Positions 25,440-34,031 of a stretch of DNA of 34,031 nucleotides are shown here, piece after piece; position 1 is the stretch's first letter; every line of letters starts with the position of its first letter. Made by a program: the position numbers and the translations under genes. The stretch covers positions 1 to 34,031 of the forward strand of contig VEPI01000112.1 in NCBI GenBank assembly GCA_012026935.1, given 5' to 3'. The notes under the pieces are model-generated. The model did no database searches. It was given only the letters and a program-made list of their open reading frames with translations, and was not told the origin of the DNA. This DNA is from Melioribacter sp. GTDB taxonomy: Bacteria; Bacteroidota; Ignavibacteria; Ignavibacteriales; Melioribacteraceae.

Positions 25440-25847
25440 ATGGAATTAACTCATATTGAACATATTGGCATTGCAGTTAGGAATTTGAATGAATCAATTA
25501 AATTTTATGAAACTGTTTTGGGATTGAAATGTTACTCAATTGAAGAAGTAAAAGATCAAAAAGTTAGAACTGCTTTTTTCAAGATTGGAGGAACAAAGAT
25601 TGAACTGCTTGAGTCAACCGAACAAGACGGGCCAATTGCAAAGTTTATAGAAAAAAAAGGTGAGGGCATCCATCATATAGCCTATGCCGTAAATAATCTT
25701 AATGGAACACTTAAAGAATTAGAGTCAACCGGAATTCAATTGATAGACAAAGTACCACACAAAGGTGCGGAAGGTTTGAATATTTCATTCATCCATCCAA
25801 AATCTGCAAACGGAGTTTTAATTGAGTTGTGCGAGTTAAAAAAATAA
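25440..25847 (+). CDS. mce: Methylmalonyl-CoA epimerase
   Basis: Interconverts (S)- and (R)-methylmalonyl-CoA, linking propionyl-CoA carboxylase to the mutase. It is a 135-residue vicinal-oxygen-chelate protein with two beta-alpha-beta-beta-beta halves: HIEHIGIAVRNL (His8 metal ligand), YETVLGLKC, GEGIHHIAYAVNNL (His79) and NGVLIELCE (Glu129). The length is normal. ATG 25440 is chosen because GAGGT lies just upstream; an in-frame TTG at 25419 would fall inside the heptamer repeat and add seven residues not seen in the family. It is co-directional with the mutase gene, 42 bp away. The stop is 13 bp from the end of the convergent symporter gene. Confidence 0.93.
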   Translation: MELTHIEHIGIAVRNLNESIKFYETVLGLKCYSIEEVKDQKVRTAFFKIGGTKIELLESTEQDGPIAKFIEKKGEGIHHIAYAVNNLNGTLKELESTGIQLIDKVPHKGAEGLNISFIHPKSANGVLIELCELKK

Positions 25848-25860
25848 ATTTAATTACAAT

Positions 25861-27129
25861 TTATTGTTTCAATTCAAACCCTTCAGATTTAGCTATATAA
25901 GCCGCACACGTAATATCACCCGTAACATTCAAGACTGTTCTGCACATATCAAGAAGCCGGTCCGCACCAAGAATAATTGCAATTCCTTCCGGCGGAATAT
26001 TAACCATTGAAAGAACAATAACTAAAAGCGGTATTGAACCTGAAGGCACACCAGCTGAACCAACTGCAGTTAACACGCTCATAATCACTACGATCAATTG
26101 TACGCCAAGAGATAAATGAATACCGAAGACCTGAGCTAAAAAAAGAACAGTTACACCTTCAAACAGTGCGGTACCGTTCATATTCATAGTTGCACCTAAC
26201 GGCAACACAAAACCGGTAATCTGCGAGGGTATTCCAAGATTATTCTGTGATACAGAAATTGTTGTTGGTAAAGTAGCACTGCTTGAACTTGTTGAAAATG
26301 CAGTTAACATAACAGTCTGAACTTTTCGGAAAAACAATAAAGGATTATACCGTGAAAAAGTTTTTACTAAGATCGGGAATACTCCAAACTGATGTAATGC
26401 CAAACCAAGCAAAACAGTAACGATATACATACTCAACGCAACAAGTAAATCAAAACCGAATCTCGAAGTAACGCTGAAAATTAGTGCAGCTACACCAAAT
26501 GGCGCTAACTTCATGGCAAGGTTTATCACAACAACAGTAATGTCATTAATCCCTTCCAACAATCTAATTATTGGTTCAGCTCTCTTTTTATCAATTATAG
26601 TTAATGCAATGCCAACTATTAAAGCAATAAATATTAATGCAAGCATATCAGGATTTGGTTTTGCTATTGCAGAAAAAGGATTTCGAGGAATAATATTTAC
26701 AAGAGTTTGAATACCGAACTCAGTTTTTTCAGTTGTTTCTTTTATTTGTGTAGCTTGTTCTTTATAAGTTGATAATAATTGAGTTTTTGTTTCTGCAGGT
26801 AAATAATCTCCGGGACGAATAAAATTAACAAGGATTAATCCAATAGTAACTGCTAATGCAGTAACAAGTAAAAAATAACTAATTGTTTTAAACCCGATTC
26901 GTCCAAGTTTTTTTAGATCACCTATTTGTGCAACTCCCAAAGAAAGACTTGCAAATACTAATGGAATAACCATCATTATAAGAAGGTTCAAAAATATTTT
27001 TCCAAGCGGATCACTTATGTAAATTTGAACAATATTCAGAAAAGGAGCTGCAGCAAAAAAAACGTTGCATAATACTCCGGCTGCCGCACCAAAAACCAAT
27101 CCGATAAATATTTTTGAATGTCTGCTCAT
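25861..27129 (-). CDS. Dicarboxylate/amino acid:cation symporter (DAACS/SDF family, GltP-like)
   Basis: Secondary transporter for glutamate/aspartate or C4-dicarboxylates, driven by Na+ or H+. It has 422 residues and eight membrane helices plus two re-entrant loops. Family signatures: the serine-rich first hairpin AFSTSSSSATLPTT, NMNGTALFEG (family NMDGT, here with Asn), the second hairpin GSAGVPSGSIPLLVIV, and GADRLLDMCRTVLNVTGD with the Asp and Arg used in substrate and cation binding. The length is normal; a charged loop of about 40 residues lies in the first half (QLLSTYKEQATQIKETTEKT). GGA lies before the ATG. It is a single-gene unit. Its product could import amino acids freed by the peptidases in this window (inference). 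Confidence 0.92.
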   Translation of the reverse strand: MSRHSKIFIGLVFGAAAGVLCNVFFAAAPFLNIVQIYISDPLGKIFLNLLIMMVIPLVFASLSLGVAQIGDLKKLGRIGFKTISYFLLVTALAVTIGLILVNFIRPGDYLPAETKTQLLSTYKEQATQIKETTEKTEFGIQTLVNIIPRNPFSAIAKPNPDMLALIFIALIVGIALTIIDKKRAEPIIRLLEGINDITVVVINLAMKLAPFGVAALIFSVTSRFGFDLLVALSMYIVTVLLGLALHQFGVFPILVKTFSRYNPLLFFRKVQTVMLTAFSTSSSSATLPTTISVSQNNLGIPSQITGFVLPLGATMNMNGTALFEGVTVLFLAQVFGIHLSLGVQLIVVIMSVLTAVGSAGVPSGSIPLLVIVLSMVNIPPEGIAIILGADRLLDMCRTVLNVTGDITCAAYIAKSEGFELKQ

Positions 27130-27244
27130 TGGATTTCCTTAAAATTTTTGAAATATGAACTATCTCTTAAATATTATTGAAGTGTTCACAAAGACTTTAA
27201 TCGCAAGATAATAAATTAAAGGCACTTACATAAAATTAAAAGAA

Positions 27245-27252
27245 TATCTTTG
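27245..27252 (+). promoter_or_regulatory. Possible -7 element (TATCTTTG) upstream of the M1 peptidase gene
   Basis: An exact TAnnTTTG match about 97 nt upstream of the ATG at 27349. No TTTG lies 19-21 nt upstream, so support is partial. Confidence 0.3.
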
Positions 27253-27348
27253 TTAATGTGGCTGTAATTAATAATAAAAAATGTAACAATAAATCTCTTT
27301 TTCTTAAATGATTTGTTAGATATCTTTAAAATAAAAGATGAAGTTTAT

Positions 27349-29361
27349 ATGAAAAAATATTTTATTTTTTTCTTAATATTCTTTCTAATTCACATAATAA
27401 CGCGCGCTCAAGATGGGGGCGATTATTGTTCCGAAGGTAAGATCAGTTCGTTTTCAAGATTAAGTAAACTCTCTTCCATACAATACCCCGGTGACAGCAA
27501 TATTGATGTTACATATTATAAACTTGATTTGCGGGTATACATAAATCCCAACTCATTAAGCGGAATTGTAACGGTTAAAGCAAAAGCTGCGTCACAAAAT
27601 CTTACGACATTTTATCTTGACCTTGTTAATGCGCTTGCTGTTAGTTCTGTAAAACTAAATGGAACCTCTCTTACTTTTTCACAAGCGAATAACCAATTAA
27701 CAATAAACCTTGATAGACCCTATAACCTTAATGAGGAATTTAGCGTAGAAATATCTTACGGCGGAATTCCAACAAGCGGAACGGGATCAATCAGCAACGC
27801 ATCATTTTTATTTACAGATAAAAACCTTAGCAATAAAGTAGTTGTTGCTTCTCTAAGCGAACCATACGGTGCAAGAGACTGGTGGCCGAGTAAAGATACG
27901 CCTGCTGATAAAGTAGATTCATCTGACGTTTGGATCACCGCTGATCAATTTTTTGTGTCTGTTTCAAACGGTTCATTGGAGTCCATAGTTGATAATCCTG
28001 ATGGAACAAGAACTTATAAATGGAAAAATCATTATCCAATTGCTAATTACTTGATCTCAATAGCAATGACAAATTACCAAACAGTCGTTGATCAGTTTGA
28101 ATACCAATCCGGTAAATTTCTTCCCGTAGTACATTACTGTTATCCGGAAAGATTGGATAGCACAAGAAGAAAAGCAGTAGCAAAAACCATTGATATGCTG
28201 AGAATATATTCGGAGAAATTTGGTCCTTATCCTTACTTAAAAGAAAAATACGGACATGCGGAATTTTCTTGGGGCGGCGGGATGGAACATCAAACTGTCA
28301 CTTCAATGGGCGGCGGTGCTATGGGTTCTGAAAACACTATTGCTCATGAGCTGGGTCATCAATGGTTTGGCGATAAAGTTACCTGCAAAGATTGGCAAAA
28401 CATCTGGTTGAATGAAGGATTCGCATCTTACTGTGAATGCATTTATAGAGAAGCTAAATACGGCACATTGGATTTTAAATCTTATGTAAATAATTTCATG
28501 AATAATACGAACAACGGCGCTAAAAAAGCTGTCGGATCAATTTATGTTCAGAACATTTCAAGTGAAAATGAAATTTTTAATTCTGCTAGATCATATAAGA
28601 AAGGCGCTATAGTTCTTCACATGCTTCGCGGAATTGTAGGTGATGATAAATTTTTCCAAATCCTAAAAGAATATTTGATTGAACCCGGTCTCTCATACAA
28701 TGTAGCAACAACAGAAGACTTTCAACGCATTGCTGAACGTGTAAGCGGAATGAATTTGAATTATTTCTTTCAAGAATGGATCTACGGTGTGAACTATCCA
28801 AAGTATACAGTCGGGACAAGTTGGCATTCAACTAGCGGATTAAATTTCGTTGTAAATTTCAGATTGAAACAAGAATCAAATACTAATCCTCTCTATTTTA
28901 AAATGCCGATACAAGTAAGAGTAACTACCAGTATGGGATCATTTAATTTCACACTTTTCAATGAATTACAAGATCAAGGGTGGGAACTGCCTGTTTCCGG
29001 ACAACCTATTGCAGTAGTATTTGATCCCGATAACTGGCTTTTAAAAGACATAATCGGCACAACCTTCACTGACGAATTACAAAATTTACCCACAACATTT
29101 TCTTTATTTCAAAATTATCCAAATCCATTTAATCCCCAAACCATAATTAGTTATTACTTACCTCAAAAAAGTTATGTTGATTTAAAAGTTTTTGACATTT
29201 TAGGAAAAGAAGTTGCGGCTTTAGTTAACAGTGAGCAGGAATCGGGTAATCATAATTTGCAATTCTCAATTCTCAATTCTGAATTACCCAGCGGCGTTTA
29301 TTTTTATACTCTAAAAGCCGGAGAATTCATTGAAACAAAAAAAATGATTCTGCTAAAATAG
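27349..29361 (+). CDS. M1 family zinc metallopeptidase with T9SS type A-like C-terminal domain
   Basis: Exported aminopeptidase-type enzyme. It has 670 residues from the ATG, with a signal peptide (about 1-20, ending TRAQ). The N-terminal beta-domain (about 35-235) is followed by the catalytic domain with GGMEHQT (310-316, substrate-binding variant of GAMEN) and the zinc site HELGH (333-337) plus Glu356 in WLNEGFASY. After residue about 560 comes the sorting domain: LFQNYPNPFNPQTIISY, FDILGKEVAALV, LPSGVYFYTL and a final KKMILLK. ATG 27349 is chosen over an in-frame TTG at 27313 because the signal peptide begins there. A 7-bp repeat array lies inside the sorting-domain coding sequence (29254-29288). 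GH31 and GH13 genes follow. Confidence 0.92.
   Translation: MKKYFIFFLIFFLIHIITRAQDGGDYCSEGKISSFSRLSKLSSIQYPGDSNIDVTYYKLDLRVYINPNSLSGIVTVKAKAASQNLTTFYLDLVNALAVSSVKLNGTSLTFSQANNQLTINLDRPYNLNEEFSVEISYGGIPTSGTGSISNASFLFTDKNLSNKVVVASLSEPYGARDWWPSKDTPADKVDSSDVWITADQFFVSVSNGSLESIVDNPDGTRTYKWKNHYPIANYLISIAMTNYQTVVDQFEYQSGKFLPVVHYCYPERLDSTRRKAVAKTIDMLRIYSEKFGPYPYLKEKYGHAEFSWGGGMEHQTVTSMGGGAMGSENTIAHELGHQWFGDKVTCKDWQNIWLNEGFASYCECIYREAKYGTLDFKSYVNNFMNNTNNGAKKAVGSIYVQNISSENEIFNSARSYKKGAIVLHMLRGIVGDDKFFQILKEYLIEPGLSYNVATTEDFQRIAERVSGMNLNYFFQEWIYGVNYPKYTVGTSWHSTSGLNFVVNFRLKQESNTNPLYFKMPIQVRVTTSMGSFNFTLFNELQDQGWELPVSGQPIAVVFDPDNWLLKDIIGTTFTDELQNLPTTFSLFQNYPNPFNPQTIISYYLPQKSYVDLKVFDILGKEVAALVNSEQESGNHNLQFSILNSELPSGVYFYTLKAGEFIETKKMILLK
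29254..29288. repeat. 7-bp tandem repeat array inside the sorting-domain coding sequence
   Basis: Heptamers AATTTGC, AATTCTC, AATTCTC, AATTCTG, AATTACC, read through as NLQFSILNSELP in the M1 peptidase. Because the unit is not a multiple of three, gain or loss of one copy would shift the frame before the SGVYFY segment. Confidence 0.7.
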
Positions 29362-29432
29362 TAATACGCATTTCTATTTTATTCCACAATTCCTATTTTG
29401 CATTGCACTTCAAATATTCTTAGAGAATTAAT

Positions 29433-31850
29433 ATGAAAAATTTAATAATAATTTTATTATTAGTTATGACTATTACAAATTATTCACAAAGCCAATTTCA
29501 ATTTGCCGGAAATATCAACACTGCGAAAGCCGAATCGAATAGTGTTGAATTCCAACTAAGCAATTGCCTGTTAAATATTTACATCATAGATCAAAATATT
29601 ATACGGTTCCGTTACACAAACCGGAAGGAATTTTCTAAATCCCCTTCTTATGCCGTTATTTATCAACAACCGGAAAAACCAAAATTCGAGTTCAAAGAGG
29701 AAAAAGATAAATTTGTTCTTACCACAAATGAATTAACAGTTCATATTCAAAAAAATCCTTGCCGTATTTCAACCTATGATAAACAAATGAATCTTCTGAA
29801 TGCCGATGAAGAAAGCTTTGGTGTTTCTTTCGATAACGATGAAGTACGATGCCATAAAAAACTTTTTACTGATGAAAGATTTTTTGGTCTCGGCGAAAAA
29901 GCAAATGAAAGCTTAATTAAAAACGGCGAACAATATACAATGTGGAATACCGACTATTACGGATATACCGGAAGACAAGAGCCTATTTATGTTTCAATCC
30001 CGTTCTTTATGGGACTTCGTGATTACAAAGCTTACGGAATCTTTTTCGACAATACTTATAAATCATATTTCAACATGGGTGCAAGCAATAACCGTTTCTA
30101 TTGGTTCGGAGCCGATAATGGTGAGATGGACTATTATTTTATTTATGGACCGGAATTTAAACGCGTTATTTCCGATTACACAAAATTAACCGGAAGAATG
30201 GAATTACCGCCGATGTGGGCACTCGGTTACCAGCAAAGCAGATGGAGTTATTATCCGGAATCCACCGTCAGATCAATTGCAAAAAATTTCCGCAGCAAAA
30301 ATATTCCGTGTGATGTAATCTATCTCGACATTCATTACATGGATGGATACAGGGTTTTCACTTGGGATAAAACACGGTTTCCAAATCCGCCTCAAATGTT
30401 ATCAGATCTGAAAAAAGACGGATTCAAAATTATTCCTATTATTGACCCCGGTGTTAAAGCAGACCCGAATTATTTTGCAGCTCAAGAGGGACTACAGAAC
30501 GACTTATTTGTTAAATACCCGGATGGCATTCCTTATCAAGGAGAAGTTTGGCCAAGCTGGGCTTACTTTCCGGATTTTACAAAAAAAGAAACCCGCGACT
30601 GGTGGGGAGAAAAACTTTCGGTATTTCTAAATCAAGGTGTTGAAGGATTTTGGAATGATATGAATGAACCTGCTGTCTGGGGCGGCGGAAATGTTCCCGA
30701 TATCGTTCAGTATTACGACAATGGATTAATGTCAAATCATAAAAAAATAAAAAACGTTTATGCACTTGAAATGGCAAGAGCTACACGCAACGGATTAAAA
30801 AAATTTTCGGAACAACGGCATTTTATTTTAAGCCGTGCAGGTTTTGCAGGAATACAACGATACTCAGCTAACTGGACCGGCGATAATGTCTCGAGCGATG
30901 AACATTTACGTCTTGCTTGTGTTATGCCGCAGAATGTCGGATTGAGCGGACAACCGTTTATCGGTTCCGATGTTGGCGGATTTATGGGCGGCGAACCTAC
31001 TAATGAAATGTATATTCGCTGGATGCAGCTAGGTGCTTTTACTCCTTTCTTCCGCGGGCATTCTGCAATAGATACAAAATCACGTGAACCTTTCGCATTC
31101 AATGAAACGGTTGAAGAGTTTTCACGCCAGGCTATTCAGCTTCGTTATAGACTAATTCCTTTCTGGTATAATGAGTTTTATAATTCCGCTCGGACCGGTT
31201 TACCAATAATGCGCAGTATGTTTGTAAATTATCAGAACGATGAAAATTGTTATTCCCGAAATGCTCAGTATCAATTTATGATTGGTGAAAATCTTCTCGT
31301 TGCACCGGTTGTAAATTCAACCGAAAGCACAAAGAGACTTTATCTGCCTGAAGGGAAATGGTACGACTGGATAAATAATAAAATTGTGAACGGTGGTGAA
31401 TGGAAAATTTTTGAAGTGCCATTGAACAAAATTGCTCTCTATATTAAAGAAGGCGGAATGATTCCGATGCAGGAAGTACAGAATTATATCGGAGAAAAAA
31501 AAATAGAACAGCTTGAACTTGTTATTTGCCCTTCTCAAAAATCCGAATACACACTTTACGAAGACGACGGATTAAGTTATAAATATGAAACCGGAAAATA
31601 TTCTTTAACCAAATTTTCTTTAGAGAAAGATGCAAAGGTTACCAAACTGCAAGTTGCGAAATTAAAAGCTGATTTTAAGAATGACCGGAAGAAATATCTT
31701 TTTACGTTGCTTGATACAAAATTGCCTAAAAAAGTATTTCTCAATAATAAAGAATTACCAAATTCTGCGGTGTCTTTTGATAAAGAGAAAAATATTATAC
31801 ACATAGCAGTCAATGACACGGATAATTTTAATATACAGCTTGAATATTAA
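29433..31850 (+). CDS. GH31 alpha-glucosidase family protein, secreted
   Basis: Retaining alpha-glycosidase, most likely an alpha-glucosidase acting on malto-oligosaccharides in the periplasm. It has 805 residues: a signal peptide (1-18), the N-terminal beta-sandwich (25-250), and the catalytic barrel from LPPMWALGYQQSRWSYY. The nucleophile is Asp409 in GFWNDMNEP (405-412); the acid/base is Asp484 in SANWTGDN. QPFIGSDVGGFMG and FTPFFRGHSA are also family segments. A C-terminal beta-domain with YEDDGLSYKYETG follows. The catalytic set is intact. Substrate cannot be fixed from sequence alone; xylosidase or transglycosylase activity is possible. It lies 71 bp after the M1 peptidase gene and 58 bp before the GH13 gene, co-directional. 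Confidence 0.93.
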   Translation: MKNLIIILLLVMTITNYSQSQFQFAGNINTAKAESNSVEFQLSNCLLNIYIIDQNIIRFRYTNRKEFSKSPSYAVIYQQPEKPKFEFKEEKDKFVLTTNELTVHIQKNPCRISTYDKQMNLLNADEESFGVSFDNDEVRCHKKLFTDERFFGLGEKANESLIKNGEQYTMWNTDYYGYTGRQEPIYVSIPFFMGLRDYKAYGIFFDNTYKSYFNMGASNNRFYWFGADNGEMDYYFIYGPEFKRVISDYTKLTGRMELPPMWALGYQQSRWSYYPESTVRSIAKNFRSKNIPCDVIYLDIHYMDGYRVFTWDKTRFPNPPQMLSDLKKDGFKIIPIIDPGVKADPNYFAAQEGLQNDLFVKYPDGIPYQGEVWPSWAYFPDFTKKETRDWWGEKLSVFLNQGVEGFWNDMNEPAVWGGGNVPDIVQYYDNGLMSNHKKIKNVYALEMARATRNGLKKFSEQRHFILSRAGFAGIQRYSANWTGDNVSSDEHLRLACVMPQNVGLSGQPFIGSDVGGFMGGEPTNEMYIRWMQLGAFTPFFRGHSAIDTKSREPFAFNETVEEFSRQAIQLRYRLIPFWYNEFYNSARTGLPIMRSMFVNYQNDENCYSRNAQYQFMIGENLLVAPVVNSTESTKRLYLPEGKWYDWINNKIVNGGEWKIFEVPLNKIALYIKEGGMIPMQEVQNYIGEKKIEQLELVICPSQKSEYTLYEDDGLSYKYETGKYSLTKFSLEKDAKVTKLQVAKLKADFKNDRKKYLFTLLDTKLPKKVFLNNKELPNSAVSFDKEKNIIHIAVNDTDNFNIQLEY

Positions 31851-31908
31851 ATTAAGAACAGTGCAAGAATAAAACTGATTTAGTGTAAATTAATATACGG
31901 GATACGTT

Positions 31909-34031
31909 ATGCGGCGAACTTCTTTATTAATTCTAATGTTATCCATTAGTTCATTCCTATCAACACAAATTTTAAAAGGTGAAATATTGTATCTCAAGGA
32001 AATAAAATATCCAAAAACAATTTCTGACACGATTGGATTTCAAAAACGTTATTCGGATCTGGATAAATTCTTCTCAGATAAAAGACTCGGCTCATATGTT
32101 GAGAATAAAAAAACTTGTTTCAGATTATTCGCTCCTTCAGCGATAAATGTAAAACTTTGTTTATTCAACAAACCCGAAGGAAAAAACGTTAAAGAATACT
32201 TTTTAAGTAAAGATGATGACGGCGTTTGGGAAATTGAATTGGAAGGTGAACTCTATGGGAAATATTACGGATATAAAGTTTATCATGTTGGAGATGATCT
32301 TTCTAATTCCAATATGCCGGTCTGCGTTGATCCTTACGCAAAAGCTGTTACATCTTATACTACCTACATGAACCCGCGGCTTGCCATAGTTACTAAAGAA
32401 GAAAAATACGATTGGGAAGAAACCGGCCGGATACTGAAAGACTGGCGGGATTTAATTATTTATGAAATGCACGTACGCGATATGACCGCACATAGATCAT
32501 CGGGTGCCGAAAATCGAGGTTCATACAAAGGATTAATAGAAAAAAATATTACAGGCGGACTCAATTATATTAAATCTCTCGGAGTCAATACTGTTGAACT
32601 TTTACCATCACAGGAATTCGGGAATATTGAAATTCCATTCAAAGATTCTCTTTCGGGAAAATATAACACATGGAATCCGTACGAACGAAATCATTGGGGA
32701 TATATGACTTCCAACTTTTTTGCACCTGCCGCTTACTACAATGAAAGTTGGGATAACCTTAAATGGAATAAATGGATTGGAAAAGACGGTTCACAGACAA
32801 CATCATTTAAGGATATGGTTAAAGCATTTCATAAAGAAGGAATTGCCGTGATGATGGATGTTGTTTACAATCATCTATCGGAATACGAGACCGGCAACCT
32901 CAAACAGATTGATAAAGAATATTATTTCAGATTGGATTCAAAGGGAAACTATATTGCCGAAAGTTATTGCGGTAATGATTTAAAAACTGAACGCCCGATG
33001 GTGCGCCGGTTAATCATTGAAAGTATTTTGTATTGGATGAAGGAATATCATATAGATGGTTTCCGTTTTGATCTTGGAAAACTATTAGATTGGAAAACCA
33101 TTGAAGAAATTATTTCCGAAGCAAAAAAAGTAAATCCTAATGTTATCTTTACCTGCGAACCATGGGGCGGCGGATATGATCCAGCCGGTTTTTCATTACG
33201 AGGTTGGGCACCGTGGAATGATCAGATACGAAACGGAATTAAAGGAGAAAATCCTAATAACGGACTCGGATGGATATTCGGCCGGTGGTACGGAAATAAT
33301 TCTCCAAAAAGAATTAAAAGTTATGTGAACGGAACATTAGTAAAAGATTCTCTCGGGTTGTTTCAGAAGAAAGAGCATTCGGTAAATTATTTAGAATCAC
33401 ACGATGGTTATACACTTGGTGATTTTATCAGAATCGGTTCCCGCGAAGTTGATCCCGATAAAATTATTAAAGATGCAGATAAAAATGTAACCCTCTCACC
33501 TTTTCAAATGAAACTGAATAAGCTTGGTGCACTTTTCCTTTTAACCTCGCAAGGGATTACAATGATTAGTGAAGGACAGGAATTTGCAAGATCGAAAGTT
33601 ATCCCGTTTAATATTAAAGTTATGGATAACGATAGAGGCAAGATTGATCATAATTCGTACAACAAGGACAACGAAACAAATTATATAAATTATAAGCATG
33701 CTAAGATCAACAAGGAACTTGTTGATTACTACAAAGGATTGATCGCTTTACGAAAAACATATCCTGCATTCCGCCGTGCAGAATATGAAAATATTATTTT
33801 CACAGACCATCCGAAAAGCAAATTCGGTTTTAGCTACAAATTAAATTTTGAGAAAGACGAATTTATTGTTCTCTTCAACGCTGATCCGAAACAAGAATTA
33901 GAGTTTGGCCTTCCGGAAGGAAGATTTGATGTTTTAGTTGATAAAAATTCTGCCGGAATAAAATCTATGCACGAAGTTCAAGGTAAGATTAAATTAGAAA
34001 CTACTACAGGCATGGTTCTGAAGCTGAAATA
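31909..34031 (+). CDS. GH13 debranching-type enzyme (pullulanase/isoamylase-like), cut by the window end
   Basis: The open frame runs 707 codons without a stop to the last bases TA of the window; the C-terminus TGMVLKLK looks complete, so probably only the final base of the stop codon is missing. Parts: signal peptide (1-20), CBM48-like N-domain (about 58-125, GSYVENKKTCFRLFAPSAIN), and a GH13 barrel with region I MMDVVYNH (315-322), nucleophile Asp388 (IDGFRFDLG), acid/base Glu417 (IFTCEPWGGG) and Asp499 (ESHDGYTL). NHWGYMTSNFFAP (261-273) is more like isoamylase/GlgX/GlgB than the YNWGYDP of type I pullulanase. Expected role: cleaving alpha-1,6 branches of starch or glycogen outside the cytoplasm, supplying the GH31 enzyme. 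No strong ribosome binding site precedes the ATG. Confidence 0.88.
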   Translation, partial: MRRTSLLILMLSISSFLSTQILKGEILYLKEIKYPKTISDTIGFQKRYSDLDKFFSDKRLGSYVENKKTCFRLFAPSAINVKLCLFNKPEGKNVKEYFLSKDDDGVWEIELEGELYGKYYGYKVYHVGDDLSNSNMPVCVDPYAKAVTSYTTYMNPRLAIVTKEEKYDWEETGRILKDWRDLIIYEMHVRDMTAHRSSGAENRGSYKGLIEKNITGGLNYIKSLGVNTVELLPSQEFGNIEIPFKDSLSGKYNTWNPYERNHWGYMTSNFFAPAAYYNESWDNLKWNKWIGKDGSQTTSFKDMVKAFHKEGIAVMMDVVYNHLSEYETGNLKQIDKEYYFRLDSKGNYIAESYCGNDLKTERPMVRRLIIESILYWMKEYHIDGFRFDLGKLLDWKTIEEIISEAKKVNPNVIFTCEPWGGGYDPAGFSLRGWAPWNDQIRNGIKGENPNNGLGWIFGRWYGNNSPKRIKSYVNGTLVKDSLGLFQKKEHSVNYLESHDGYTLGDFIRIGSREVDPDKIIKDADKNVTLSPFQMKLNKLGALFLLTSQGITMISEGQEFARSKVIPFNIKVMDNDRGKIDHNSYNKDNETNYINYKHAKINKELVDYYKGLIALRKTYPAFRRAEYENIIFTDHPKSKFGFSYKLNFEKDEFIVLFNADPKQELEFGLPEGRFDVLVDKNSAGIKSMHEVQGKIKLETTTGMVLKLK

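Noticed and set aside
27313-27348. TTG start giving a 12-residue longer M1 peptidase
   Set aside because: The signal peptide begins at the ATG 27349; the extra residues are charged and would bury it.
30758-31102. Minus-strand open frame of 114 codons opposite the GH31 gene
   Set aside because: It lies wholly inside a gene with intact catalytic motifs, has no recognisable domain, and its composition is that expected of the antisense of conserved coding sequence.

Overview
The window is AT-rich bacterial chromosome that looks like a member of the Bacteroidetes/Chlorobi/Ignavibacteria group, most likely Ignavibacteria. The evidence is: C-terminal secretion domains with the NYPNPFNP signature ending in SGVYFY...KK-hydrophobic-K; a TonB-linked outer-membrane receptor with a carboxypeptidase-like regulatory domain; several promoters of the Bacteroidetes type (TTTG about 20 nt upstream of TAnnTTTG); and, unlike Flavobacteria, clear AGGAG-type ribosome binding sites before many genes. 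The assignment is inferred from these traits; no database search was possible.

Layout. 1-3.8 kb (minus strand): compact cytochrome c maturation operon ccmC-ccmD-ccmE-ccmF with its own promoter and terminator. The 49-codon ccmD starts at TTG, and CcmE carries Cys instead of the usual haem-binding His. 3.9-7.0 kb: a membrane SpoIIE/RsbU-type phosphatase (plus) converging with and overlapping a minus-strand pair, an RsbW-type kinase-fold protein and a secreted Sel1-repeat protein. 7.1-8.6 kb: a DUF2892 membrane protein and a GNAT-like protein. 8.8-11.4 kb: a TonB-dependent receptor-like outer-membrane protein. 11.4-12.0 kb: the longest gene-free stretch, holding a decayed remnant of a secretion-signal gene. 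12.0-12.6 kb: lipoprotein MsrA. 12.7-17.75 kb (minus): operon of an M28 peptidase, an unknown protein with a secretion domain, and a DPP IV-like S9 peptidase. 17.9-20.2 kb: GH27 alpha-galactosidase. 20.4-23.4 kb: typA/bipA, a cold-shock protein and a hexapeptide acyltransferase-like protein. 23.5 kb: tRNA-Asn(GTT). 23.7-25.85 kb: methylmalonyl-CoA mutase large subunit plus methylmalonyl-CoA epimerase. 25.86-27.13 kb (minus): dicarboxylate/amino-acid:cation symporter. 27.35-34.03 kb: M1 metallopeptidase with secretion domain, GH31 alpha-glucosidase and a GH13 debranching-type enzyme that runs to the last base of the window.

How the genes fit together. Apart from the maturation, regulatory and housekeeping genes, the window describes a polymer degrader. 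Secreted peptidases (M28, S9/DPP IV, M1) and secreted glycosidases (GH27, GH31, GH13) release amino acids, peptides and sugars. The symporter could import acidic amino acids or dicarboxylates. The mutase/epimerase pair interconverts succinyl-CoA and methylmalonyl-CoA.

Most of the region is ordinary core or accessory metabolism. I do not see a convincing undescribed multi-gene system. The most interesting signals are the Cys-type CcmE with an insertion-bearing CcmF, a 7-bp AATTNNN tandem repeat that occurs once between genes and once inside the secretion domain of the M1 peptidase, the overlapping phosphatase/Sel1/kinase locus, and the decayed secretion-domain remnant.
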